Assembly: GCF_020742345.1 (NCBI RefSeq)
Contig: NZ_DYXC01000143.1
Span: 1 to 18,338 of the forward strand
Reading direction: 5' to 3'
Origin: Enteractinococcus helveticum
Lineage (GTDB): Bacteria > Actinomycetota > Actinomycetes > Actinomycetales > Micrococcaceae
Length of the DNA: 18,338 nt
In this document: positions 1-7,532 of the stretch, piece after piece
Layout of the letters: each line of letters begins with the position of its first letter
Numbering within the stretch: position 1 is the first letter of the stretch
Notes under the pieces: model-generated
What the model saw: only the letters and a program-made list of their open reading frames with translations
Databases searched by the model: none
What the model was told of the DNA's origin: nothing
Made by a program: the position numbers and the translations under genes

Positions 1-420
1 CGACAGCGGCTGAATTTCATCAAATACCACCCTGCGCAGGTCTGCGGTGTCTTTGGCCCGGACTAACAGGATGACATCCATCGGCCCACCGGTCAGGGTC
101 ACGTGCCAGACTTCTGGAATGTCGAGCAACTGTTGGCGTAACGCACGCCAGTTGTGTTGCCGCAATTTTAAAATGACATGCGCTGATGCCCCGAATCCCA
201 ATTTGAGTGGATCCACGTTGACGGTGAACCCGGTAATGACACCGGTGTCTTGCAAACGCTGGAGTCGAGCATGGCAGTGTGCGCGCGAAATGTGCACCTG
301 CTCAGCCAGCGCCGTCATTGATATCCGACCGTCTTGGGCCAGCACCGAAATAATATTCCGGTCGATGCTATCCAGCGCAGGGGCCTGTGCCGACCACTCT
401 TCGGGTGTCGTCACCGGCAT
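1..420 (-). CDS. Lrp/AsnC-family transcriptional regulator (C-terminus cut by window edge)
   Basis: Reading the minus strand from the ATG at 420-418 gives 140 codons with no stop before the window edge, so the C-terminus is missing. Residues about 15-65 form an AsnC-type helix-turn-helix (LDSIDRNIISVLAQDGRIS, then MTALAEQVHISRAHCHARLQ). From about residue 70 an RAM ligand-sensing domain follows, with GFTVNVDPLKLGFG and VWHVTLTGGPMDVILLV. Proteins of this family bind amino acids or 2-oxo acids and control nearby amino-acid genes. The gene is divergent from the branched-chain 2-oxoacid dehydrogenase operon with a 162-base gap, the arrangement of bkdR-type regulators, so it probably controls that operon and itself. 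No strong ribosome site precedes the ATG, and in-frame GTG codons lie just upstream, so the start is slightly uncertain. Confidence 0.9.
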   Translation of the reverse strand, partial: MPVTTPEEWSAQAPALDSIDRNIISVLAQDGRISMTALAEQVHISRAHCHARLQRLQDTGVITGFTVNVDPLKLGFGASAHVILKLRQHNWRALRQQLLDIPEVWHVTLTGGPMDVILLVRAKDTADLRRVVFDEIQPLS

Positions 421-451
421 CACCACTTTGTTATCGCATACCCAATTTTTT

Positions 452-464
452 GAACAATATGTTC
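452..464. promoter_or_regulatory. Candidate Lrp/AsnC operator between the regulator and the bkd operon
   Basis: The sequence reads GAACA-ATA-TGTTC, a perfect 5-base inverted repeat in an AT-rich patch of the divergent intergenic region, about 30 bases upstream of the regulator start. Lrp/AsnC proteins typically bind short AT-rich palindromes of this kind. Assignment to the adjacent regulator is inference; no clear promoter hexamers were identified beside it. Confidence 0.4.
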
Positions 465-582
465 TTCAGTCTAGGTGGATTTTGGTGATTTGTCGCTGAT
501 TTTCCAATACACGCCCACTGATCGATTCCACTAGCCATACTGGATTTACTGTTATGCCGCTCACACGAGAGGATCATTAGCT

Positions 583-1767
583 ATGATGCCGGAAAATGCA
601 CAACCTGATCTCTCAGAGGAAAAAGCCAAGAAACTCGGGATTAGTCTCGAAGATTATTTACTGCCCACCCACGGCCGGATCCAAATGATCTCGGAAACCG
701 GTGCCCTGTTACCACCCGAGGAACAAGGCCACACCCCGGGACATGAATACCCGATGCCCGAGATCCAAGAACTGTTAGAAGGCTACCGCCAGTTGGTCAT
801 CGGCCGTCGTGTCAACGACCAAAACTACGCACTCGTTCGTCAGGGTCGCATGGCAGTCTACCCGTCATCGCACGGTCAAGAGGCCTCCGAAGTCGCCGCC
901 GCATTGTGCTTATCCCCCTCCGACTGGTTGTTTCCCACCTATCGTGACACGGTTGCCGTGATTGTACGCGGGGTGGATCCCATCCAGGTGATGACCAATT
1001 TCCGCGGCAACTGGCATCAGGGCTACAACCCGCTTGAATACAACACTTCAATCCAGTCGACTCCGCTAACCACCCAGCTGCTCCACGCCGTGGGCATGGC
1101 CCAGGCGGCCCGACTCAAGGGTGAAGATGTGGTCGTGCTGGGCATGGTTGGGGAAGGGGGCACCTCCGAAGGGGACTTCCACGAGGCCCTGAATTTTGCG
1201 GCCGTCTTCCGGTTGCCGGTGATCTTTTTTGTGCAGAATAATAAGTATGCGATCTCCGTGCCGCTCTCCCGCCAGACCGCAGCCCCATCGCTGGCGCATA
1301 AAGCGGTTGGTTATGGGATGGCCGGGGAACTCGTGGACGGCAACGACCTGGCCGCTCTGCTGGCAGTGCTAGGTCGGGCCGTGAAATTATGTCGGGAAGG
1401 CGGCGGCCCCTTCTTGGTCGAAGCAGACACCTATCGAATCCAGTCGCACACCAACGCCGATGACGCCACCCGATACCGGCACAGTAAAGAAGTTGATGAG
1501 TGGACCAGGCGGGACCCCATCACCCGGATGCGCACCTACCTGCGCTCCGAGGGTGCATTAACCGAACAGCTGGAGGCTCAGTATCAGACCGATGCCGAAG
1601 ACGTCGCATCGGCACTGCGTGAGGCCATGGGACAACAGCCCGATATTCAACCGTTAGATCTATTCGATCATGTGTACTCGGTACAAACCCCACAGCTGGC
1701 TGAACAACGCGCCCAGTTGGCAGAAGAACTCGCCCGCGATGCCCACACTGACGATACGAGTGTCTAA
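583..1767 (+). CDS. bkdA: Branched-chain 2-oxoacid dehydrogenase E1 component, alpha subunit
   Basis: This 394-residue protein is the thiamine-diphosphate-binding alpha half of E1, which decarboxylates branched-chain 2-oxo acids (from Val, Leu, Ile) and passes the acyl group to lipoyl-E2. The cofactor motif starts at GMVGEGGTSEGDFHEALNF (about residues 187-205) and ends in QNNKYAIS (218-225). The conserved loop YRIQSHTNADDATRYR is at about 284-299. The GEG...NN motif and this loop resemble the branched-chain rather than the pyruvate enzyme. The ribosome site AGAGGA (568-573) is 9 bases before the ATG at 583; a second ATG follows directly. The beta-subunit gene starts 11 bases after the stop, so the two are co-transcribed. 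A pyruvate dehydrogenase-like role is less likely because regulator and operon form match bkd loci. Confidence 0.93.
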   Translation: MMPENAQPDLSEEKAKKLGISLEDYLLPTHGRIQMISETGALLPPEEQGHTPGHEYPMPEIQELLEGYRQLVIGRRVNDQNYALVRQGRMAVYPSSHGQEASEVAAALCLSPSDWLFPTYRDTVAVIVRGVDPIQVMTNFRGNWHQGYNPLEYNTSIQSTPLTTQLLHAVGMAQAARLKGEDVVVLGMVGEGGTSEGDFHEALNFAAVFRLPVIFFVQNNKYAISVPLSRQTAAPSLAHKAVGYGMAGELVDGNDLAALLAVLGRAVKLCREGGGPFLVEADTYRIQSHTNADDATRYRHSKEVDEWTRRDPITRMRTYLRSEGALTEQLEAQYQTDAEDVASALREAMGQQPDIQPLDLFDHVYSVQTPQLAEQRAQLAEELARDAHTDDTSV

Positions 1768-1778
1768 GGAGCCTGAGC

Positions 1779-2864
1779 ATGAGCAAGGAAAAATCTACCC
1801 TGACCCTGGCTGCAGCACTCAATGCTGCCCTGGCCGATGAGATGTCGGCCAATGACATGGTTGTGGTCTTCGGTGAGGATGTCGCCACACTGGGTGGCGT
1901 GTTCAGAATTACCGAGGGCCTGAGCCAACAATTCGGCGAAGACCGCTGTTTTGACACGCCGTTGGCCGAATCAGGCATCGCCGGCACGGCCATTGGGATG
2001 GCCATCGGCGGGGTGCGCCCGGTGATCGAAATGCAATTCGATGCCTTCGCCTATCCCGCATTTCAGCAAATGATCAGCCACATGGCCAAGATGCGCAACC
2101 GCACCAAAGGTGCCGTCTCGTTGCCCATCACCGTGCGCATCCCCTACGGTGGCGGTATTGGCGGCGTCGAGCACCACTCGGATTCTTCCGAAACCTTCTA
2201 CGCGCACGCCGCGGGCCTGAAAATTTACACTCCGGCCAGCGTTGAAGACGCCTACCTGATGCTGCGCTACGCAATCCGACTCGATGACCCGGTCATCTTC
2301 ATGGAACCCAAGAAGCTCTATTGGACCAAGGCCGATGTCTCACTGGAACAACTGCGTGAAGAATTCACCACCCGCTGGGCCCAGGTCGAGGAACGGCGCG
2401 AACACGGTGAAGCCTACGCACGAGCCGCCGTAATTCGCCCGGGCGACGACGTCACCCTAGTCTCCTACGGCCCATCGGTGGTGACGTGTTTATCGGCCGC
2501 CGAAGCTGCCGCGGCCGAAAACCTCAGCGTCGAAGTCATCGATTTACGCACCATCAACCCGCTGGACGAACAGACCATCATCGACTCGGTAACCAAGACC
2601 GGCCGCGCCGTCGTTGTGGCCGAACCACAAGGTTTCGCCTCGGTAGCTTCTGAGCTGGTCGCACGCATTCAGCAGCGGTGTTTCCACTCGCTAGCCGCCC
2701 CGGTACTGCGGGTGACGGGCTTTGACATCCCGTATCCGCCACCGATGCTAGAGAAATACTACCTGCCCAATGTTGACCGGATTTTGGATGCCATTGATGA
2801 CCTGCAATGGGATGACACCCCCGTAGATTATCGTCCGGTCACAACCGCAGGAGGCAACCGATGA
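1779..2864 (+). CDS. bkdB: Branched-chain 2-oxoacid dehydrogenase E1 component, beta subunit
   Basis: This 361-residue transketolase-like beta subunit completes the alpha2beta2 E1 enzyme. Visible marks are VVVFGEDVATLGGVFRIT near the N-terminus, FDTPLAESGIAG with the thiamine-activating Glu64, the MQFDAFAYPAFQQ segment, and GGIGGVEHHSDSSE at about residues 125-138, typical of this family. The C-terminal transketolase domain begins near DVTLVSYGPSV and ends with GFDIPYPPPMLEKYYLP. It carries about 20 extra C-terminal residues compared with many homologues. GGAG in the short gap after the alpha subunit is the ribosome site. The stop overlaps the E2 start in an ATGA arrangement, which implies translational coupling and balanced subunit supply. 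Confidence 0.94.
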   Translation: MSKEKSTLTLAAALNAALADEMSANDMVVVFGEDVATLGGVFRITEGLSQQFGEDRCFDTPLAESGIAGTAIGMAIGGVRPVIEMQFDAFAYPAFQQMISHMAKMRNRTKGAVSLPITVRIPYGGGIGGVEHHSDSSETFYAHAAGLKIYTPASVEDAYLMLRYAIRLDDPVIFMEPKKLYWTKADVSLEQLREEFTTRWAQVEERREHGEAYARAAVIRPGDDVTLVSYGPSVVTCLSAAEAAAAENLSVEVIDLRTINPLDEQTIIDSVTKTGRAVVVAEPQGFASVASELVARIQQRCFHSLAAPVLRVTGFDIPYPPPMLEKYYLPNVDRILDAIDDLQWDDTPVDYRPVTTAGGNR

Positions 2865-4246
2865 CCATCCAAGTATTTCAACTGCCTGATCTGGGCGAAG
2901 GCCTCACCGAAGCCGAACTCGTCCAATGGCTCGTGGCCGTGGGCGACACCATTACGGTGGATCAACCCATCGCCGAGGTCGAAACCGCCAAAGCCCTGGT
3001 GGAAGTCCCCTCCCCCTATGCAGGGACGGTCGAAACACTGCACGGCACCCCGGGCGATACCCTGCACGTGGGCAATCCACTGATCACAATTGCCCTGACC
3101 ACCGACGACGACGCTCAGCACCCCGGTGCCCTGGATTATCGGGAAGAAGAACGCGCCGGCATCACAGTCTCTGAAGATAGTGACGACGGGGCTTCCGGGA
3201 ATGTGCTCATCGGTTACGGTACCTCCGGGGGTGCCTCCACGCGACGCACGCGTCGATCCAAACGAGCCACCAAGGTCTCGGGCAATGGCACCGCAGCTCC
3301 CGGCCGGGCCTCGGCTGCTGCCAGCGCACCCCGGGTGATTTCCCCGCTGGTCCGACTCTTGGCCAAGCGCCACGGGGTGGATATTAGCCGGCTGACCGGT
3401 AGCGGACCCGACGGCATCATTTTGCGGGCCGACGTGATGGCCGCCATCGACCAGCCCGACCCACAGCTCCAGGCCGCACCCCAGCAGCCTACCCAGCCGG
3501 CGTCCACATCCACCACCGAGCATACGGATGCCCCGGCTGGTCTGGCGGTTGCCGAACGCATCCCGGTCACCGGCGTGCGCAAGATGATCGCCGATCACAT
3601 GGTGCGCTCACGGTCGACCATTCCGGATGCGACCTCCTGGGTTGATGTTGATGTCACCGAGTTGCTCGAGCTCCAGGCCCGGCTCAAAGCAGATAACCCT
3701 GAGACTGCACCGAGTTTGTTGGGGCTGATCGCCCGATTCGTTACCGCAGCCCTTCGCCGCTATCCGGTGCTAAATACCCGGTTTGTTGAGTCCGACGACG
3801 GCGCCGAGCTGGTGTATTTTGACGGGATCAATCTGGGCATTGCCACCGATAGCGAGCGCGGGCTGGTGGTGCCTGCGGTTGAACACGCCGAACGATATTC
3901 AGCTCGTGAGCTCACGGGCGAAATCACGGAATTGGTGGATAAAGCACGCCGTGGCCAATGCACGGTGGCTGAGCTAACCCGCGGTACCTTTACGCTGAAT
4001 AACTACGGTGTGCTGGGTGTTGATGGTGCAGCCGCGATTATCAATGCGCCAGAGGTTGCCATTATGGGGGTCGGGCGCATTATTGACCGGCCGTGGGTTG
4101 TCGATGGGCAATTGGCGGTACGCAAAGTCACCGAGCTGACGCTGTCATTTGATCACCGTGTCACTGACGGCGCTACCGGATCAGCATTCTTGACTTCCGT
4201 GGCCGATGCGATGCAGCATCCAACGTCAGTGCTCGCTGACCTGTAG
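2861..4246 (+). CDS. bkdC: Branched-chain 2-oxoacid dehydrogenase E2 component (dihydrolipoyl acyltransferase)
   Basis: This 461-residue E2 core protein carries the acyl group on lipoate and transfers it to CoA. The domains appear in order. One lipoyl domain lies at residues 1-80, with the lipoylated Lys44 in EVETAKALVEV. An Ala/Ser/Thr-rich linker follows. The peripheral-subunit-binding domain lies at about 158-197 (ISPLVRLLAKRHGVDISRLTG). A second Pro/Gln/Thr linker leads to the catalytic domain from about 230, ending in SFDHRVTDGATGSAFL with catalytic His432 and Asp436. There is a single lipoyl domain, as usual for bkd E2. The start overlaps the E1-beta stop. No lipoamide dehydrogenase (E3) follows, so E3 must come from elsewhere in the genome. 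The next gene is convergent, 8 bases away. Confidence 0.94.
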   Translation: MTIQVFQLPDLGEGLTEAELVQWLVAVGDTITVDQPIAEVETAKALVEVPSPYAGTVETLHGTPGDTLHVGNPLITIALTTDDDAQHPGALDYREEERAGITVSEDSDDGASGNVLIGYGTSGGASTRRTRRSKRATKVSGNGTAAPGRASAAASAPRVISPLVRLLAKRHGVDISRLTGSGPDGIILRADVMAAIDQPDPQLQAAPQQPTQPASTSTTEHTDAPAGLAVAERIPVTGVRKMIADHMVRSRSTIPDATSWVDVDVTELLELQARLKADNPETAPSLLGLIARFVTAALRRYPVLNTRFVESDDGAELVYFDGINLGIATDSERGLVVPAVEHAERYSARELTGEITELVDKARRGQCTVAELTRGTFTLNNYGVLGVDGAAAIINAPEVAIMGVGRIIDRPWVVDGQLAVRKVTELTLSFDHRVTDGATGSAFLTSVADAMQHPTSVLADL

Positions 4247-4273
4247 GAGTAACGTTAGCGTTTGATGGTCAGC
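4235..4273. repeat. Inverted repeat spanning the two convergent stop codons
   Basis: GCTGACC at 4235-4241 pairs perfectly with GGTCAGC at 4267-4273, with a 25-base loop. The arms sit in the last codons of the E2 gene and of the facing thiamine-enzyme gene. With only 8 bases between the stops, this may act as a bidirectional transcription barrier. There is no T-run on either side, so it is not a classical terminator, and coincidence is possible. Confidence 0.3.
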
Positions 4274-5895
4274 TCGATGATTTCCTGAATATAGGGTGCA
4301 ACCACATTTCGGGAAATCCGCATATCCACAACCAACGTGCCATGTGCGCCGTCACGCACCCACTGTTGGACTTGGTCAAGATCATTTACGGTGTTGATCA
4401 CAACGCCTTGAGCACCGAATCCCTGCGCGACCGTGGCGAAATCGATTTGTTCAATTTCCATGATCTGCTCATCTAGACCTTGGGAACCATACTGGTGGAT
4501 TTCGGCACCGTAGCAGGCATCGTTGAACACCAGCACGACAGCGCTGGCCGCGGTGTGCACTAACGCGTGCAGGTCGGGCAGTCCCATGACTCCGCCACCA
4601 TCGCCGGTAGCCACGACGACCGTGGTATCCGGGCGGCCTCGCGCTGCGCCGACCGCCGATGGCAGGCCCAGTCCGATGGCTTGGTATTGGGTCCCCACCA
4701 GGGTCAAACTATCCGAGGCTGGCAGGTCGAGGTAATAGCTGGACCAACCGATAAAGTGACCGCCGTCGGACACGACTTGCCGGTTGGTCGGCAAAATGGT
4801 GTTCAGGCGATGCATGGCAGTGCGCGGATCCAAGCGGCCGTCTTCGGCTTGACCAGTTCCGGTGTCCCGGTCGAAATTCAGTTGTGATTCGCGGGCGTGT
4901 TCAGCCTGCCCGTTCCAGGGTGTTGCTGGCACCGGGTGGTTTGCTAGCTCGGTCAGTAGTGCTGTGACGACGTCGGTGGCATCCGCCTGATAGAACACGT
5001 TGACTCGAGGGTGTGTTTGGGCCTCGGCAAGGTCGACCTGGATGAGTACGGTCTCGTCATGAAATTGTGTCCCAAAGGCCGTCGTGAATTGATTCAGCCC
5101 GGCACCCACCACGAGCACGACGTCTGCGGAACGAATCAGCGCCGATGAGCTTTCGGAAGCAAAACCGCCGCAGACGCCTAGGTCAAAGGGGCGCCCAGAA
5201 AATATGCCGCGTGCAGGCGCCGTGGCAACAGTGAGCGCGCCGAGTCGATCGGCGAGTTTGCCCAGCACCCCGGACGCCTCACGGGCGCCCCGTCCGGCAA
5301 GGATCAACGGTCGTTTCGCGGTGGACAACAGGCCCAGGGCCTCGGTCACATCCGGCGTCGTTGAGTCCACTGGCGGAAGTGGCTTCACCACTAAATCTGG
5401 TTCTGGTTGGGCAGGTTCCGGTCCAATGTCATGTGGAATGAATAGCACAACTGGCACCCGCTGTTGCCATGCGGTCTGAAAAGCGTCCACGGTCTGTTGC
5501 CCAGGATTTATTTGATTCACGATCATGGTCACAGCGCCAACGTTCTCAGCTATCCCGGTCTGGTCAATGTCCCAGGGCCGGGCACCGGTGGTCGGTTGAT
5601 CTCCGACGACAAATACCATCGGGGTACGTGATTGCACGGCTTCGGCCAACGGGGTGACCGTATTCGTGTACCCGGGGCCAAAGGTTGTCGTAGCCACCGC
5701 CATATTGCGGCTGACCCGGTAGTAGGCGTCAGCCGAAGCGACGGTTCCGGCTTCGTGGCGCAATCCCGTGGTGCGCACTTTTTGTTGGCGGGCCAGTGCG
5801 TCCGTGAAATATGCGTTGCCGTTGCCCATCAAAGCAAAAACATCGGTCACATATTCTGCCACAACACCTGCGACGACTTCAGAAACTGTACTCAC
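4255..5895 (-). CDS. Thiamine-diphosphate-dependent enzyme, acetolactate synthase/2-oxoacid decarboxylase type
   Basis: This 546-residue protein has the three-domain pyruvate oxidase/acetolactate synthase fold. The catalytic Glu48 lies in TGLRHEAGTVASADAY. The central domain starts near residue 195 (RPLILAGRGA). The cofactor motif runs from GDGGGVMGL (431-439) to Asn458 in VLVFNDACYGAE. The exact reaction cannot be read from the sequence; pyruvate is a plausible substrate (acetolactate or acetaldehyde forming), and other 2-oxo acids are possible. The start is GTG, with GGAG (5903-5906) 7 bases upstream. It is the last gene in the direction of the 2HCT/lyase/CoA-transferase genes, separated from the transporter by 132 bases with two hairpins. 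It may therefore be an attenuated member of that operon or have its own promoter. Confidence 0.85.
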   Translation of the reverse strand: MSTVSEVVAGVVAEYVTDVFALMGNGNAYFTDALARQQKVRTTGLRHEAGTVASADAYYRVSRNMAVATTTFGPGYTNTVTPLAEAVQSRTPMVFVVGDQPTTGARPWDIDQTGIAENVGAVTMIVNQINPGQQTVDAFQTAWQQRVPVVLFIPHDIGPEPAQPEPDLVVKPLPPVDSTTPDVTEALGLLSTAKRPLILAGRGAREASGVLGKLADRLGALTVATAPARGIFSGRPFDLGVCGGFASESSSALIRSADVVLVVGAGLNQFTTAFGTQFHDETVLIQVDLAEAQTHPRVNVFYQADATDVVTALLTELANHPVPATPWNGQAEHARESQLNFDRDTGTGQAEDGRLDPRTAMHRLNTILPTNRQVVSDGGHFIGWSSYYLDLPASDSLTLVGTQYQAIGLGLPSAVGAARGRPDTTVVVATGDGGGVMGLPDLHALVHTAASAVVLVFNDACYGAEIHQYGSQGLDEQIMEIEQIDFATVAQGFGAQGVVINTVNDLDQVQQWVRDGAHGTLVVDMRISRNVVAPYIQEIIELTIKR

Positions 5896-5961
5896 GATAA
5901 AACTCCAAACATCAGACTTGGGTGCGGCGGGAATATAACGACGGTAGTGCCATCAGCGCTA

Positions 5962-6005
5962 GGGTCTTCCACTGCTGGCCTTATAGCATTGACTGTGGAA
6001 GACCC
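5962..6005 (-). repeat. Long perfect inverted repeat between transporter and thiamine-enzyme genes
   Basis: GGGTCTTCCAC (5962-5972) pairs with GTGGAAGACCC (5995-6005), a perfect 11-base-pair stem with a 22-base loop. It begins one base after the adjoining smaller hairpin. There is no T-run after it on the minus strand. It could be a partial terminator, an RNA-stability element protecting the upstream transporter mRNA, or a regulator site for the thiamine-enzyme gene. Confidence 0.6.
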
Positions 6006-6025
6006 CAAGCATTATTCAATGCTTG
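6006..6025 (-). repeat. Hairpin immediately after the 2HCT transporter stop codon
   Basis: CAAGCATT (6006-6013) pairs with AATGCTTG (6018-6025) around a 4-base loop. The stem starts 2 bases past the transporter stop codon on the minus strand, and the longer stem at 5962-6005 follows directly. The tight hairpin plus long stem suggests a transcript 3' end or a processing and attenuation point. The lack of a U-tract argues against an efficient intrinsic terminator. Confidence 0.5.
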
Positions 6026-6027
6026 CA

Positions 6028-7521
6028 TTACGCCATGAGGAATGGCACCAAGAGCGTGGCGAGGAATAAGGTAACGGTTCCTCCCAAGCGAGTGGCCATG
6101 GCAGCAAATGGCATCAAATGCATTCGATCTGCTGCCGAGAGGACCGCCACATCGCCGGAACCACCCGAGTCGGCCATGATCAAGCCTGGAATAACGGCGG
6201 CTTCGACAAAGTGGAATTTGACTAACCACCCGCTGACGCCGGCAATAATACCTGCGAAGGCGACGGCACCGATCGTCATCAACAAGAAGTGGGCACTGGT
6301 GACCGCATCGAGGACTTCATTCAGGTCTATGAAGGTCAAGCTCACACCCACTAGTAAGGCAGAAACCAGCGTTTTATTGACGAAATCGCCCCACTGGGTG
6401 GCAGCGCTTTCGAGCTCATTTGGCAGGAGTTTGAAGATTTTCAGTGCGGCAGCCACGATAATGGTCCAGGCGTACATATGCAGGCCGCCGATCGCAGAAC
6501 TGAGCAGACCACCAATCATGAGCACGAGTGAAGCCATCATCAGGCCTTGAAACAGTGCCACAAAATTCGTGTGGGCTTTCTTACGAGGCTGTTCAAACTC
6601 TCCGGCGTGACCTTTGATCCGCATCAACTCACCGTTGCCGTTGAATCCGACAAACCACTGTTTGCCGTTCTTCGTTGCACCTCGTAACAGGCCGGCAAAG
6701 ACCACGCAGACAGCGTTTGCCAGTGCGGTTACGGCAACCAGGTTGCCCATAAACACTGATGGATCGGTGCCCAACTGGGCGGCATACATTTCGGCCATCG
6801 GCACGGCACCAAGGCCGATGCCACCGGCCATAATTGGAGCGGCAAAGAACAGCATACCTTCGAAGAAGCCTTCACCCGCGGCTGCTGAGATGGCACCCAT
6901 GATGGCAAATACGCCAACGATTGTGACGATCAGCGGCACAAAGAACCGTGGGCCAGCCTTGATCAGCAGGGTCCGTGGCATGCCCAGTAAAGCACCAACG
7001 ATAATGGCAGATACGAAGAAGTCCAGGAAGCCTTGGTCGGTGACAAAGGTTGACACTGCGACCTGAATATTTTCCGGGATGACTCCCGCAAAGTACAAAA
7101 TGGCAGGGACGAAGGTACACAACAGCGTCGGTAACCCGTAATCTCGAACTTTCGGGATACGATTCCCGATCCACATTAAGATGCCGCCCAGCAGCCCGGT
7201 GATAGCAAATCCTGTCACCATGGACGGTGGCAGTGCATCGTAATACGAGGCCAGGATCATCAGCAGAAAAGCCACCGCAAAATATGGGATCGGGATGAAC
7301 CCGACACGCCATTTTGGATCCGTCATCATTTTTGACCAGGCTAACCACCATTTGGTGTGCTGGTCCTCCAATGTCATCGACGAAGGATAAATATTGGTGC
7401 CCCAGTTGAGATCTTGGCCAACGGCGTCAACCTCGGTGGAAGGAGTCAACCCTGAGGGCAGTTTGGGTTGGTGCTTTGATCCGGTAGTCGATCGTTTTGC
7501 GTCGGAGTACTGTTCTGTCAT
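6028..7521 (-). CDS. 2-hydroxycarboxylate transporter (2HCT/CitS family)
   Basis: This 497-residue integral membrane protein belongs to the family of CitS, CitP, MaeN and CimH, which carry citrate, malate, lactate or citramalate-like 2-hydroxycarboxylates in symport with Na+ or H+, or by exchange. The evidence is the two family GG-containing loops, MAGGIGLGAVPMAEMYA (231-247) and GGSGDVAVLSAADRMHLM (453-470). The C-terminal MATRLGG holds Arg478, matching the conserved substrate-binding Arg of CitS. About 11 hydrophobic segments fill residues 75-497. The hydrophilic N-terminus of about 75 residues is longer than in typical members (about 450 residues). The ribosome site GGAG lies 7 bases before the ATG, and the gene begins 11 bases after the lyase stop. 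The context points to import of the CoA-transferase substrate. Confidence 0.88.
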   Translation of the reverse strand: MTEQYSDAKRSTTGSKHQPKLPSGLTPSTEVDAVGQDLNWGTNIYPSSMTLEDQHTKWWLAWSKMMTDPKWRVGFIPIPYFAVAFLLMILASYYDALPPSMVTGFAITGLLGGILMWIGNRIPKVRDYGLPTLLCTFVPAILYFAGVIPENIQVAVSTFVTDQGFLDFFVSAIIVGALLGMPRTLLIKAGPRFFVPLIVTIVGVFAIMGAISAAAGEGFFEGMLFFAAPIMAGGIGLGAVPMAEMYAAQLGTDPSVFMGNLVAVTALANAVCVVFAGLLRGATKNGKQWFVGFNGNGELMRIKGHAGEFEQPRKKAHTNFVALFQGLMMASLVLMIGGLLSSAIGGLHMYAWTIIVAAALKIFKLLPNELESAATQWGDFVNKTLVSALLVGVSLTFIDLNEVLDAVTSAHFLLMTIGAVAFAGIIAGVSGWLVKFHFVEAAVIPGLIMADSGGSGDVAVLSAADRMHLMPFAAMATRLGGTVTLFLATLLVPFLMA

Positions 7522-7532
7522 GGGATGCTCCG

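Noticed and set aside
47..499. Plus-strand open frame of 150 codons at the left edge
   Set aside because: It is antisense to the Lrp/AsnC gene, which has clear family motifs; the plus-strand product has no recognisable domain or ribosome site.
2828..3598. Long minus-strand open frame of 256 codons inside the E2 gene
   Set aside because: It is a Gly-rich shadow of the E2 linker region; the plus-strand E2 has all expected domains.
6023..7066. Plus-strand frames within the transporter gene
   Set aside because: They are low-complexity Ala/Thr/Pro/Ser shadows of membrane-protein codons with no family match.
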